Source of the DNA: an uncultured Lachnospiraceae bacterium
GTDB taxonomy: Bacteria; Bacillota; Clostridia; Lachnospirales; Lachnospiraceae
DNA length: 48,391 nucleotides
NCBI GenBank assembly: GCA_910586255.1
Contig: CAJUHR010000034.1
Span: 1-48,391 of the forward strand
Reading direction: 5' to 3'
Shown here: one piece after another, positions 41,638 to 48,391 of the stretch
Layout of the letters: every line of letters begins with the position of its first letter
Position numbering within the stretch: position 1 is the stretch's first letter
Notes under the pieces: model-generated
Database searches by the model: none
What the model was told of the DNA's origin: nothing
Seen by the model: only the letters and a program-made list of their open reading frames with translations
Program-made: the position numbers and the translations under genes

Positions 41638-43743
41638 ATGAATCAGGAGCCAGTGACGGATTTAAAGGGAATTGGGGAAAAGGCAGGGGCATTGTTTAAA
41701 AAGCTGGGAGTGGAGACTGTGGATGAGCTGCTGCACAATTATCCCAGGGCATACGATGCCTATGAGCCGGCCGTACCCATCAGAAAGGTGGAGGAGGGTA
41801 AGATCTGCACGGTGTGTGGGCAGCTTTTAAAGGATGCCACCGTGCGCCGGTTTGACCACATGCAGGTGGTGGTGACCGTGGTGAAGGATCTGACCGGAAG
41901 TCTTAATCTGACCTGGTTTAACATGCCCTATCTTCGGGCCACCCTTCAGATGGGAAAGGTGCTGCTTTTCAGAGGGCGTGTGGTGAAAAAGGGGAGCCGG
42001 CTGGTCATGGAGCAGCCCCAGATCTTCACCCCGGAGGCTTATGAGAAGGTGGCCTGCTCCATGCAGCCTGTCTATGGCCAGACAAAGGGTCTGGGCAATA
42101 AAGCCATTATAAAGGCCGTGGCTCAGGCCCTTGGGCGGCGCACTCTGGAACGAGAGTATTTGCCGGAAAAAATACGCAGAAAATATGAGCTGGCAGAGTA
42201 CAATTATGCCATTGAGCATATCCATTTTCCCATGAGCCGGGAGGAGCTTATGGCAGCCAGGAAAAGGCTGGTGTTTGACGAATTTCTGTTTTTCCTTCTG
42301 GCTGTGCGCAGGCTGAAGGAAAGGCGGCAGGACGTGAAAAGCTTATATCCCATGGAGCCGGCAAGGGAGGTGGAAGAGCTCTGCAAAAGGCTTCCCTACC
42401 AGCTGACGGCCGCCCAGAAAAAGGTGCTAAAAGAGGTGGAGAAGGATCTGGGAAGCGGCTTGGTGATGAACCGGCTGATTCAGGGAGACGTAGGGTCCGG
42501 AAAGACCATCGTTGCCCTGCTGGCTCTTTTGCAGGCAGCATGTCACGGATACCAGGGAGCATTAATGGCGCCAACGGAGGTTCTGGCAAGACAGCACTTT
42601 GAGTCGGTTCAGGAGCTTTTTTTGACCTACGGCATCAATAAGCAGGTGGTGCTGGTTACCGGCTCTATGACGGCTAAGGAGAAGCGTCTGGCCTACGAAA
42701 AGATTGCCGGCCACCAGGCGGACATTATTGTGGGAACCCATGCGCTGATTCAGGAGAAGGTGGTCTATGACAAGCTTGCCCTGGTGATAACCGATGAGCA
42801 GCACCGGTTCGGAGTGGGCCAGAGGGAGGCTTTGGGAAGAAAGGGAGCAGAGGAGGAGGCCTGCTGCCGGCAGCAGGGAGAAAGTCCGGGGGCAGGGCGT
42901 CAGCCACATGTTCTTGTGATGAGCGCAACCCCCATTCCCCGGACGCTGGCCATCATCCTTTACGGGGATCTGGATATCTCCATTATTGATGAGATGCCGG
43001 CCAACCGTCTGCCTGTAAAAAACTGTGTGGTGGATACCGGATACCGGGACCGGGCTTACCGATTTATTGAGAAGGAGGTGGCCGCGGGACGACAGGCCTA
43101 TGTGATCTGTCCCATGGTGGAGGAAAGCGAGCAGATTGAGGCGGAGAACGTGCTGGATTACACAAAGCTGCTGCGAAAAAGGCTGCCCTCAGAGATTGTG
43201 GTGGAGTATCTTCACGGCAAGCTGAAGGGAAAGGAAAAAAATAAGATCATGGAGCGCTTTGCCGCTGGAGAAATCCAGGTGTTAGTGTCCACAACTGTGG
43301 TGGAGGTGGGGGTCAATGTGCCCAATGCAACGGTTATGATGATCGAGAATGCGGAGCGGTTCGGTCTGGCCCAGCTTCATCAGCTTCGGGGCCGGGTGGG
43401 ACGGGGAAAGCATCAGTCCTACTGTATTATGGTAGACGCCTCCGGGGAGGAGGATACGCGAAAACGGCTGGATATCTTAAACCGCTCCAATGACGGCTTT
43501 TACATAGCCTCCGAGGATTTAAAACTGCGGGGACCGGGAGATATTTTCGGCCTCAGACAAAGCGGGGAGATGGAATTTAAGCTGGCGGATATTTTTACGG
43601 ACGCCAATCTTTTAAAGACGGTTTCCGGGGAGGTTGAAGAATTGCTTCGGGAGGATCCGGAACTTTTAAAGGAGGAGAATGGGGAGCTTAAAAAGCGTCT
43701 GGAAGCATATCTGGGAAAAAGCTACGAAAGGCTGAATCTGTAA
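41638..43743 (+). CDS. recG: ATP-dependent DNA helicase RecG
   Basis: 701 residues. RecG reverses stalled replication forks and branch-migrates Holliday junctions. N-terminal wedge domain (OB fold, about 60-160), helicase motif I GDVGSGKTIVA, motif Ia APTEVLARQHF, motif II DEQHRFGV, motif III VMSATPIPRTLAI, motif V STTVVEVGVNVPNA and motif VI QLRGRVGRGKHQSYC, and the RecG C-terminal TRG region (LRGPGDIFGLRQSG). The start is ATG 41638 after GAGGAG. Two hairpins fill the gap from fakA. No T-tailed terminator follows the stop. Confidence 0.97.
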   Translation: MNQEPVTDLKGIGEKAGALFKKLGVETVDELLHNYPRAYDAYEPAVPIRKVEEGKICTVCGQLLKDATVRRFDHMQVVVTVVKDLTGSLNLTWFNMPYLRATLQMGKVLLFRGRVVKKGSRLVMEQPQIFTPEAYEKVACSMQPVYGQTKGLGNKAIIKAVAQALGRRTLEREYLPEKIRRKYELAEYNYAIEHIHFPMSREELMAARKRLVFDEFLFFLLAVRRLKERRQDVKSLYPMEPAREVEELCKRLPYQLTAAQKKVLKEVEKDLGSGLVMNRLIQGDVGSGKTIVALLALLQAACHGYQGALMAPTEVLARQHFESVQELFLTYGINKQVVLVTGSMTAKEKRLAYEKIAGHQADIIVGTHALIQEKVVYDKLALVITDEQHRFGVGQREALGRKGAEEEACCRQQGESPGAGRQPHVLVMSATPIPRTLAIILYGDLDISIIDEMPANRLPVKNCVVDTGYRDRAYRFIEKEVAAGRQAYVICPMVEESEQIEAENVLDYTKLLRKRLPSEIVVEYLHGKLKGKEKNKIMERFAAGEIQVLVSTTVVEVGVNVPNATVMMIENAERFGLAQLHQLRGRVGRGKHQSYCIMVDASGEEDTRKRLDILNRSNDGFYIASEDLKLRGPGDIFGLRQSGEMEFKLADIFTDANLLKTVSGEVEELLREDPELLKEENGELKKRLEAYLGKSYERLNL

Positions 43744-43746
43744 ATG

Positions 43747-43894
43747 TGCATATGCATATAAGTAAAACACGGAAAAAATTCAAAGATTGTGGATAAATGA
43801 CATGAAAAAACGGGAAAAAATTTATTGAAATTGTCCATTAATTTTAAAATGTGGACATATGTCATTGAAGAACCGATGTAAAATTATGTATGAT
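43747..43894 (+). promoter_or_regulatory. Control region of the Crp/Fnr-type regulator
   Basis: Promoter TTGAAG (43865-43870), 18 nt, TATGAT (43889-43894). Upstream are palindromes that could be operator sites: TGCATATGCA (43747-43756), TGTCCA-N14-TGGACA (43832-43857) and GACATATGTC (43854-43863). None matches the classical CRP (TGTGA-N6-TCACA) or FNR half sites closely. Confidence 0.5.
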
Positions 43895-43938
43895 TTAGAC
43901 AGCTTCACGAATCAGAGCGGAAGGGATGGGAGAGAGGG

Positions 43939-44679
43939 ATGAGGAAGCGGACCGATGAAGTACTGAATCTGATTGCATCTTTGGACCCAGAGGCTCAATC
44001 CTATCTGAATGCGTATCTGGAAAATGCACCAATCAGTATTTTGGAACAGTTTGACATTGTGGCTATGGAGGGAGGAACAACATTTATCTACGAAGGAGAA
44101 AACATCCAGAAGATTTTTATGCTGGTGGAAGGAAGAGTGAAGGCTACGGATCAGTACCTGGACGGAGTCAGCTATGAGTACATGTGGTTCAAGCCGGTGA
44201 AGGTGTTCGGAGTCATGGAGCTTTTGCTGGAGATTGAGCATTTTAAATCCACTCTCACCACAGCGGTGGACAGCCGTTTTCTGGTAATATCCAGGGATGC
44301 CTTTGAAAAATGGCTCAGCCATGATGAGAAGATGCTGCGCTTAGAGGTGCGGATCATGGGCAATTATCTGCTTACCCAGGCAAAGATGGCGCGGGCTTTT
44401 CTTTTCCTGGAGGGAAAGCAGCGGGTGATGGTGTTTATTGTGTCAGCCCTGGAGTTGAGCGGCCAGTCCGGTATCATACGCTTAAGCCGCCAGAGCATTG
44501 CAGACAACACGGGACTTTCTATCCGGACCGTAAACCGTGCCATCAAGGATATGATGCAGGAAGGCTATATCAGCTGTCAGGGCATGCGCATCCTGGCAGA
44601 CGAGAAGCAGCGGCAGAGGATGAAGAAGGAGGCCATGGAGTGCTGGGGCGAGCTGGGCTTATGGAACCGGTTGGTGTAG
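43939..44679 (+). CDS. Crp/Fnr-family transcriptional regulator
   Basis: 246 residues. N-terminal cyclic-nucleotide-binding beta barrel (about 20-140: EGGTTFIYEGENIQKIFMLV then GRVKATDQYLDG) and C-terminal winged helix (RLSRQSIADNTGLSIRTVNR then AIKDMMQEGYISCQGMRILA). The barrel lacks the RxS cAMP-phosphate site and there is no Fnr cysteine cluster, so the ligand is unknown. It precedes the BMP-type importer by about 100 nt and may control it. ATG 43939 after GAGAGG. Confidence 0.88.
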   Translation: MRKRTDEVLNLIASLDPEAQSYLNAYLENAPISILEQFDIVAMEGGTTFIYEGENIQKIFMLVEGRVKATDQYLDGVSYEYMWFKPVKVFGVMELLLEIEHFKSTLTTAVDSRFLVISRDAFEKWLSHDEKMLRLEVRIMGNYLLTQAKMARAFLFLEGKQRVMVFIVSALELSGQSGIIRLSRQSIADNTGLSIRTVNRAIKDMMQEGYISCQGMRILADEKQRQRMKKEAMECWGELGLWNRLV

Positions 44680-44723
44680 CACCTGATTTTCCCAAAGGAT
44701 TTTAGGAGCCGCGGTATCACAGG

Positions 44724-44745
44724 GGGTCAAAAGCCCTTTTGACCC
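44724..44745. promoter_or_regulatory. 10-bp palindrome ahead of the BMP lipoprotein gene
   Basis: GGGTCAAAAG-CC-CTTTTGACCC, perfect arms and a 2-bp centre, ends 32 nt before the start codon. The tight centre suits a protein-binding operator better than an RNA hairpin. No -35/-10 pair is evident nearby. Confidence 0.45.
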
Positions 44746-44777
44746 GAATATCATTTTACGAAATAAGGAGGTTTCAA

Positions 44778-45956
44778 ATGAAAAGGATTTTGGCATTAGG
44801 CATGGCAATGGCATTGACAGTATCATCTCTGGCAGGCTGCGGAGGCAGCAAGCCTGCGGAGGCCACCAAGGCCGCAGAGACAAAGGCCGCCGGGGAAGAA
44901 AAGACGGGGGAGACAAAGGCAGAGACCACAGAGTCAGCCGGGGCGGAGGAAGCCGAAAGCGCCGGTGAGGGCGGCAAGATTGTATTTATAGCAACACAGC
45001 TGGGGGATATGTCCTTTAATGACAACGGCTGGGCAGGCGTCCAGGAAATCGGCAATAAATACGGCTATGAGGTCAGTGTCATCGAGACAGGCATGGATTC
45101 CTCCAAATATGAGAACATGTTTTTGGATATCTGCGACAGCGATGCGGACTATGTGATTGCCCAGTCCGGCAACGGCTGGGGCGATATTGTGTTTAAATAT
45201 GCATCGGATTATCCGGAGAAAAAGTTTGTGGTCTTTGACGCCAGCACCACGGCTGAGGTCACCTCAGACAATGTCGTGTGTGTGGCATACCGGGCCAACG
45301 AGGGCTCCTATCTGGTGGGCTATGTGTGCGCGGCCATGTCCGAGAGCGGCATGATTGCGGCAGGGGCCAACCGGGACAACCCGGCAATCAATGATTTCTT
45401 TACAGGATTTATCAACGGAGCCCTGGCCTGCAAGCCGGATATCAAGGTGTCTCTGGCATACAACTCCACCCCCGGCGATGCAGCCGCCATGGGAGAGATC
45501 GCCACGGCCCTCTATAACTCCGGCGTGGATGTGATGTTCAGCGTGGCAGGGGCTGCAGGCCTTGGTATTTTCCAGGCAGCCATTGAGGGAGACAAGCTGG
45601 CGGTGGGCGTGGATTCCGACCAGTATCTGACCTACTCCAATTCCGAGTATCCGGAGCTGGCTCAGGTCATCATGACCTCTATGATGAAGAACATCGGCGA
45701 TTCCCTGATCGTGATCTTTGATGAGATTGATGCAGGAACGATTGAGTGGGGAACTCTTCAGATTCTTGGCATTGCCGAGGGCGGCGTAGGTCTGGCAGAC
45801 AATGAGAACTATCAGAAGCTGGTTCCTGAGGATGTGCGCAAGCAGGTCGGAGAATACGAAGACAAGGTAAAGCAGGGGGAGATTTCGGTGCCTTCCTACT
45901 ATGATTTCGGAGATGACTCTGAGTTCCGTGAGCTGGTAAACAGTGTGGAGCCATAA
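44778..45956 (+). CDS. BMP-family ABC transporter substrate-binding lipoprotein (nucleoside type)
   Basis: 392 residues. Signal peptide MKRILALGMAMALTVSSLAG with the lipobox LAGC, an Ala/Glu/Thr-rich linker (to about residue 70), then a BMP/PnrA-type domain: ATQLGDMSFNDNGWAGVQEI, FDASTTAEVTSDNVVCVAYR, ANEGSYLVGYVCAAMSESG and VGVDSDQYLTYSN. BMP proteins mostly bind purine nucleosides. ATG 44778 is 6 nt after AAGGAGG; 13 codons upstream are in frame but not used. The ATPase and permease follow, but after an unusual 388-nt gap. Confidence 0.92.
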   Translation: MKRILALGMAMALTVSSLAGCGGSKPAEATKAAETKAAGEEKTGETKAETTESAGAEEAESAGEGGKIVFIATQLGDMSFNDNGWAGVQEIGNKYGYEVSVIETGMDSSKYENMFLDICDSDADYVIAQSGNGWGDIVFKYASDYPEKKFVVFDASTTAEVTSDNVVCVAYRANEGSYLVGYVCAAMSESGMIAAGANRDNPAINDFFTGFINGALACKPDIKVSLAYNSTPGDAAAMGEIATALYNSGVDVMFSVAGAAGLGIFQAAIEGDKLAVGVDSDQYLTYSNSEYPELAQVIMTSMMKNIGDSLIVIFDEIDAGTIEWGTLQILGIAEGGVGLADNENYQKLVPEDVRKQVGEYEDKVKQGEISVPSYYDFGDDSEFRELVNSVEP

Positions 45957-45961
45957 TATCT

Positions 45962-46128
45962 CCTAGTACATCATTGCATTAATTCCTAAGCAACAGCACT
46001 TGCTCTCTACGCCAGGAGCGCGTCTGCAAAGCTAGACGTAGGATCCACTACGCCGTCACTTTGCAGACGCACACCTGACGCAGATATCAAGCACTGTTAC
46101 TCAGTTATTAACGCAACGATGTACTAGG
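45962..46128 (-). repeat. 167-bp imperfect hairpin element with minus-strand G-U pairing bias
   Basis: The arms 45962-46031 and 46059-46128 pair over 70 positions: 55 Watson-Crick pairs, ten A/C combinations and five other mismatches by my count. Ends are CCTAGTACATC and GATGTACTAGG. Nearer the loop, CGTAG (46037-46041) pairs with CTACG (46048-46052). Every A/C mismatch on the plus strand becomes a U-G wobble in the minus-strand copy, so the minus strand folds better. No transposase, tRNA or recognised RNA family is involved. It may be a structured RNA, a non-autonomous mobile hairpin, or a single-strand recombination site. Confidence 0.75.
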
Positions 46129-46163
46129 CTGGTGCAGTCTTATACACAGGTTAGAGGAAGCTT

Positions 46164-46322
46164 AGCATCGGAGCAAAAAGCGATGCTCTGATGAAATCCG
46201 ATACCGTCCGGGCTCCGGTGCACTCTCTGTTTGAGAATGAGCATGTCTGCACACGGGATTCGGGCGGTATTGTGGCTAATGAGAAAAAACGGCAGGGATA
46301 AATTATGGCAATGGCCCTGCCG
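46164..46322 (+). other. Structured untranslated gap before the BMP-type ATPase gene
   Basis: Three further hairpins follow the long one: AGCATCG/CGATGCT (46164-46170, 46181-46187), ATACCGTCCG/CGGGCGGTAT (46201-46210, 46261-46270, one G-U on the plus strand) and CGGCAGGG/CCCTGCCG (46290-46297, 46315-46322). The last ends 22 nt before the ATPase start. In-frame codons from 46231 are open but lack family similarity. I do not recognise a riboswitch class. Confidence 0.5.
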
Positions 46323-46344
46323 GCCGGGAAGGGCGGTGGAAGAT

Positions 46345-47895
46345 ATGGGCGAGATATTGCGCATGGAGAATATCAGCAAAATATATGGAAACGGATTTGT
46401 TGCCAACAAGGATATTACCTTTTCGGTTAATGAGAAGGAGATTCTTGCCCTGGTGGGGGAGAACGGTGCAGGAAAGACCACCCTGATGAAGATTCTCTTT
46501 GGCATGGAGCAGCCTCAGAGCGGAAGAATCCTTCTTGACGGGAAGGAGGTAAAATTCCAGAATCCTATTGAGGCGATTGCCTCCGGAATCGGGATGGTGC
46601 ATCAGCATTTTATGCAGGCCCTTTCCCTTACGGTGGCAGAGAATGTGGTCTTGGGCATTGAGCCTACAAAGGGCCTGTGCTTTGATATGGAAAAGGCGGT
46701 CCGCATGACTCAGGAGGTATCTGACCGGTATGATTTGCGGGTGGATGCCCGGGCAAGAATCTGCGATTTGAGTATCGGGCAGAGACAGAAGGTGGAGATC
46801 ATCAAGGCTCTGGTCCGTGAGGCAAAGATCCTGGTTCTGGACGAGCCTACGGCGGTGCTGACTCCTCAGGAGACAGAGGAATTATTTGAGCAGATTAAGA
46901 TTTTAAGGGAAAACGGCCACTCAATTATTTTCATTTCTCACAAGCTGGACGAGGTTATGCGCCTTTGCGACAGGGTGACGGTTCTGCGCCGGGGACGTAT
47001 CATCGGTTCGGAGAGCACAAAGAATCTTAATGAGCGGAAGATTTCCCGGATGATGGTGGGCCGGGACGTGGTCACTGCCATAGACAAGGAGCCGGCCAAG
47101 GCCCGGGAGACGATCTTGGAATGTCGGGATGTGGTGTGTCTCAATGAAAACGGAAAAAAGGTGGTAAACGGAATTTCCTTTGACATCCACGGTGGTGAGA
47201 TTCTTGGGATTGCCGGGGTGGAGGGAAACGGGCAGAATGAACTGGCATTGGCCATCACCGGCATGGGCAATTATGAGCGGGGCAGCATCCGCGTCAATGG
47301 CCAGGAGGTGAGAGGACGTGACGTGGGACAGATCAGGGCTTTGGGAGTGGCTCACATATCCGAGGACCGGATGCGTATGGGAAGCGCGGGAGATCTGTCT
47401 GTGAAGGAGAACTTAATCAGCGACCGGATGTTTAAAAAAGAATTTCGCCGTGGCCCCTTTGTTGACCGGAAAAAGGTCAATGATTTTGCCGATGAATGTA
47501 TCCGGGAATATGAGATTGCCTGTGACCACCGGGACGAGCCTATCCGTATGCTGTCCGGGGGAAATATGCAGAAGGTGATCGTGGCCAGGGAATTTACGTC
47601 AGGAGCCAATCTGATTGTGGCAAATCAGCCTACCAGAGGAGTGGATATCGGCACCTGCGATATGATCCGCAGAAAACTCATCGACAAGACCCGGACAGAC
47701 GGTATCGGCGCCCTTTTGATCAGCGCGGATTTGAATGAGGTGTTGGAGGTGTCAGACCGGCTTTTAGTATTTTACAAGGGAAAGATCGCCGCGTATTTTG
47801 AGAACGTAAAGACAGTTACCGAGGAGGAGCTGGGAGAATATATGCTGGGGCTCAAAACCATGAGTAAAGAGCAGATCGGGGAGGCGGCAGGATGA
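46345..47895 (+). CDS. BMP-type (nucleoside) ABC transporter ATP-binding protein, double cassette
   Basis: 516 residues, two ABC cassettes in one chain as in RbsA/NupO-type importers. First cassette: GENGAGKTT, Q-loop MVHQHFMQALSLTV, signature LSIGQRQK, Walker B ILVLDEPTAVLTPQ. Second: degenerate P-loop GVEGNGQNE, signature LSGGNMQK and LIVANQPTRGVD. This asymmetry (one degenerate site) is normal for the family. The start at 46345 gives MGEILRMENISKIYGNG, preceded by GGTGGA. The stop overlaps the permease start (ATGA). Confidence 0.92.
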   Translation: MGEILRMENISKIYGNGFVANKDITFSVNEKEILALVGENGAGKTTLMKILFGMEQPQSGRILLDGKEVKFQNPIEAIASGIGMVHQHFMQALSLTVAENVVLGIEPTKGLCFDMEKAVRMTQEVSDRYDLRVDARARICDLSIGQRQKVEIIKALVREAKILVLDEPTAVLTPQETEELFEQIKILRENGHSIIFISHKLDEVMRLCDRVTVLRRGRIIGSESTKNLNERKISRMMVGRDVVTAIDKEPAKARETILECRDVVCLNENGKKVVNGISFDIHGGEILGIAGVEGNGQNELALAITGMGNYERGSIRVNGQEVRGRDVGQIRALGVAHISEDRMRMGSAGDLSVKENLISDRMFKKEFRRGPFVDRKKVNDFADECIREYEIACDHRDEPIRMLSGGNMQKVIVAREFTSGANLIVANQPTRGVDIGTCDMIRRKLIDKTRTDGIGALLISADLNEVLEVSDRLLVFYKGKIAAYFENVKTVTEEELGEYMLGLKTMSKEQIGEAAG

Positions 47896-48391
47896 AAAAG
47901 ACGAGAAGAATTGAGACCATGTTTGAGATACTGCGCATTGTGGTGGCTATGGGGATCGCTTATATTCTGGCCATGCTTGTCCTGTTTCTGATTTCGGAGG
48001 AGCCTTTGGAAGCGATCCGCAACTTTGCCATGGGACCCTTATCCACCAAGCGGAGATTTTCCAGTATGCTGGAGCTGATGATTCCTTTTATGTTTACAGG
48101 CACCTGCATGTGCATGATGTATTCGGCCAACCGGTTTAATCTGGTGGGGGAGGGGGTATTTCTCTTTTCCGGATGTATCATAACCTTTATGTCATTTGTT
48201 CTGGAGCCTCTGGGGCTTTCGGCCATAATGTTTCCCCTGGTGCTGATTGCCATTGGCGCTCTGACAGGAGGGGTCATTGCCGCTGTGCCGGCTGTGGCCA
48301 GGGAAAAGCTGGAGGTCAATGAGGTGGTGGTCTCCATTATGATGAACTATGCTCTTTTGTATTTGAGCAATTATGTCCTGCGGAATTTTAT
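47892..48391 (+). CDS. BMP-type (nucleoside) ABC transporter permease, 3' end outside window
   Basis: The first 166 codons of a permease of the NupP/RbsC-like group. ATG 47892 overlaps the ATPase stop by 4 nt. Membrane helices are visible: FEILRIVVAMGIAYILAMLV, MLELMIPFMFTGTCMCMMYS (with SANRFNLVGEGVFLFSG, the family's characteristic turn) and MFPLVLIAIGALTGGVIAAV. VNEVVVSIMMNYALLYLSNY continues to the window edge. A second permease gene usually follows in these operons, outside the window. Confidence 0.9.
   Translation, partial: MKKTRRIETMFEILRIVVAMGIAYILAMLVLFLISEEPLEAIRNFAMGPLSTKRRFSSMLELMIPFMFTGTCMCMMYSANRFNLVGEGVFLFSGCIITFMSFVLEPLGLSAIMFPLVLIAIGALTGGVIAAVPAVAREKLEVNEVVVSIMMNYALLYLSNYVLRNF

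Noticed and set aside
45962..46128. Intrinsic terminator of the BMP lipoprotein gene
   Set aside because: The arms are far too long, the plus strand has ten A/C mismatches, and no T-run follows; the element is better treated as a separate entity.
46187..46260. Possible hammerhead ribozyme because CTGATGA occurs at 46187-46193
   Set aside because: The required GAAA after stem II and a cleavage triplet in a matching stem are not found, so the heptamer is probably chance.
1..48391. tRNA, rRNA, CRISPR arrays, prophage or insertion-sequence genes
   Set aside because: No cloverleaf, rRNA stretch, spaced direct-repeat array, integrase, transposase or phage structural gene was visible on either strand.

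Overview
The window is a chromosomal segment of a low-to-mid GC Firmicute, most likely a gut-type Lachnospiraceae (Clostridium cluster XIVa). The evidence is the comM-dprA-topA-codY block with CodY itself, the Asp23/Gls24-FakA-recG block, AAGGAGG ribosome sites, sigma-A type promoters, a ZTP riboswitch ahead of split IMP-forming genes, and lipoproteins with Gram-positive lipoboxes. The taxon is an inference; no rRNA or tRNA gene is present. I see no phage, transposase, CRISPR array or plasmid functions.

Layout. 0.3-6.1 kb: YifB/ComM, DprA, topoisomerase I and CodY, the last with a promoter carrying a good CodY box. 6.2-13.2 kb: ATP-dependent PEP carboxykinase, a HAD phosphatase, a CarD-type regulator and pyrBI, interspersed with wreckage (a chemoreceptor lacking its signalling domain, a TRAP DctP fragment, an N-terminally truncated Fic protein). 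13.3-17.5 kb: a MacB-type ABC system with a large anchored surface protein between ATPase and permease. 17.5-25.8 kb: an accessory catabolic cluster. 25.8-28.1 kb: ZTP riboswitch, IMP cyclohydrolase and stand-alone AICAR transformylase. 28.4-36.1 kb: HflK/HflC, an ABC-F protein, RtcB, a divergent cis-prenyltransferase and an AEC permease. 36.1-39.2 kb: a frameshifted LysR remnant and a polar amino-acid ABC transporter. 39.4-43.7 kb: Asp23/Gls24, FakA-like protein and RecG. 43.9 kb to the end: a Crp/Fnr regulator and a BMP-type (nucleoside) ABC importer whose permease runs off the window.

The most interesting system is the 17.5-25.8 kb cluster. A LysR regulator is divergent from a PrpF/GalD-type isomerase. 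A second unit encodes an RraA/GalC-type aldolase, two GalB/PIG-L-type hydratase genes (one an apparent in-frame fusion of two paralogues) and a complete TctBAC tricarboxylate transporter. This is the enzyme set of the lower gallate pathway (4-oxalomesaconate to pyruvate plus oxaloacetate) without any ring-opening dioxygenase, coupled to an importer. Both promoters carry the same ATAAC-N5-GTTAT operator exactly 37 bp (start to start) ahead of the -35 box, so they probably form one regulon.

The second notable item is a 167-bp imperfect hairpin (45962-46128) inside the BMP operon. All ten of its transition-type mismatches read as A/C on the plus strand and therefore as G-U pairs on the minus strand, which suggests that the minus strand is the one that folds.
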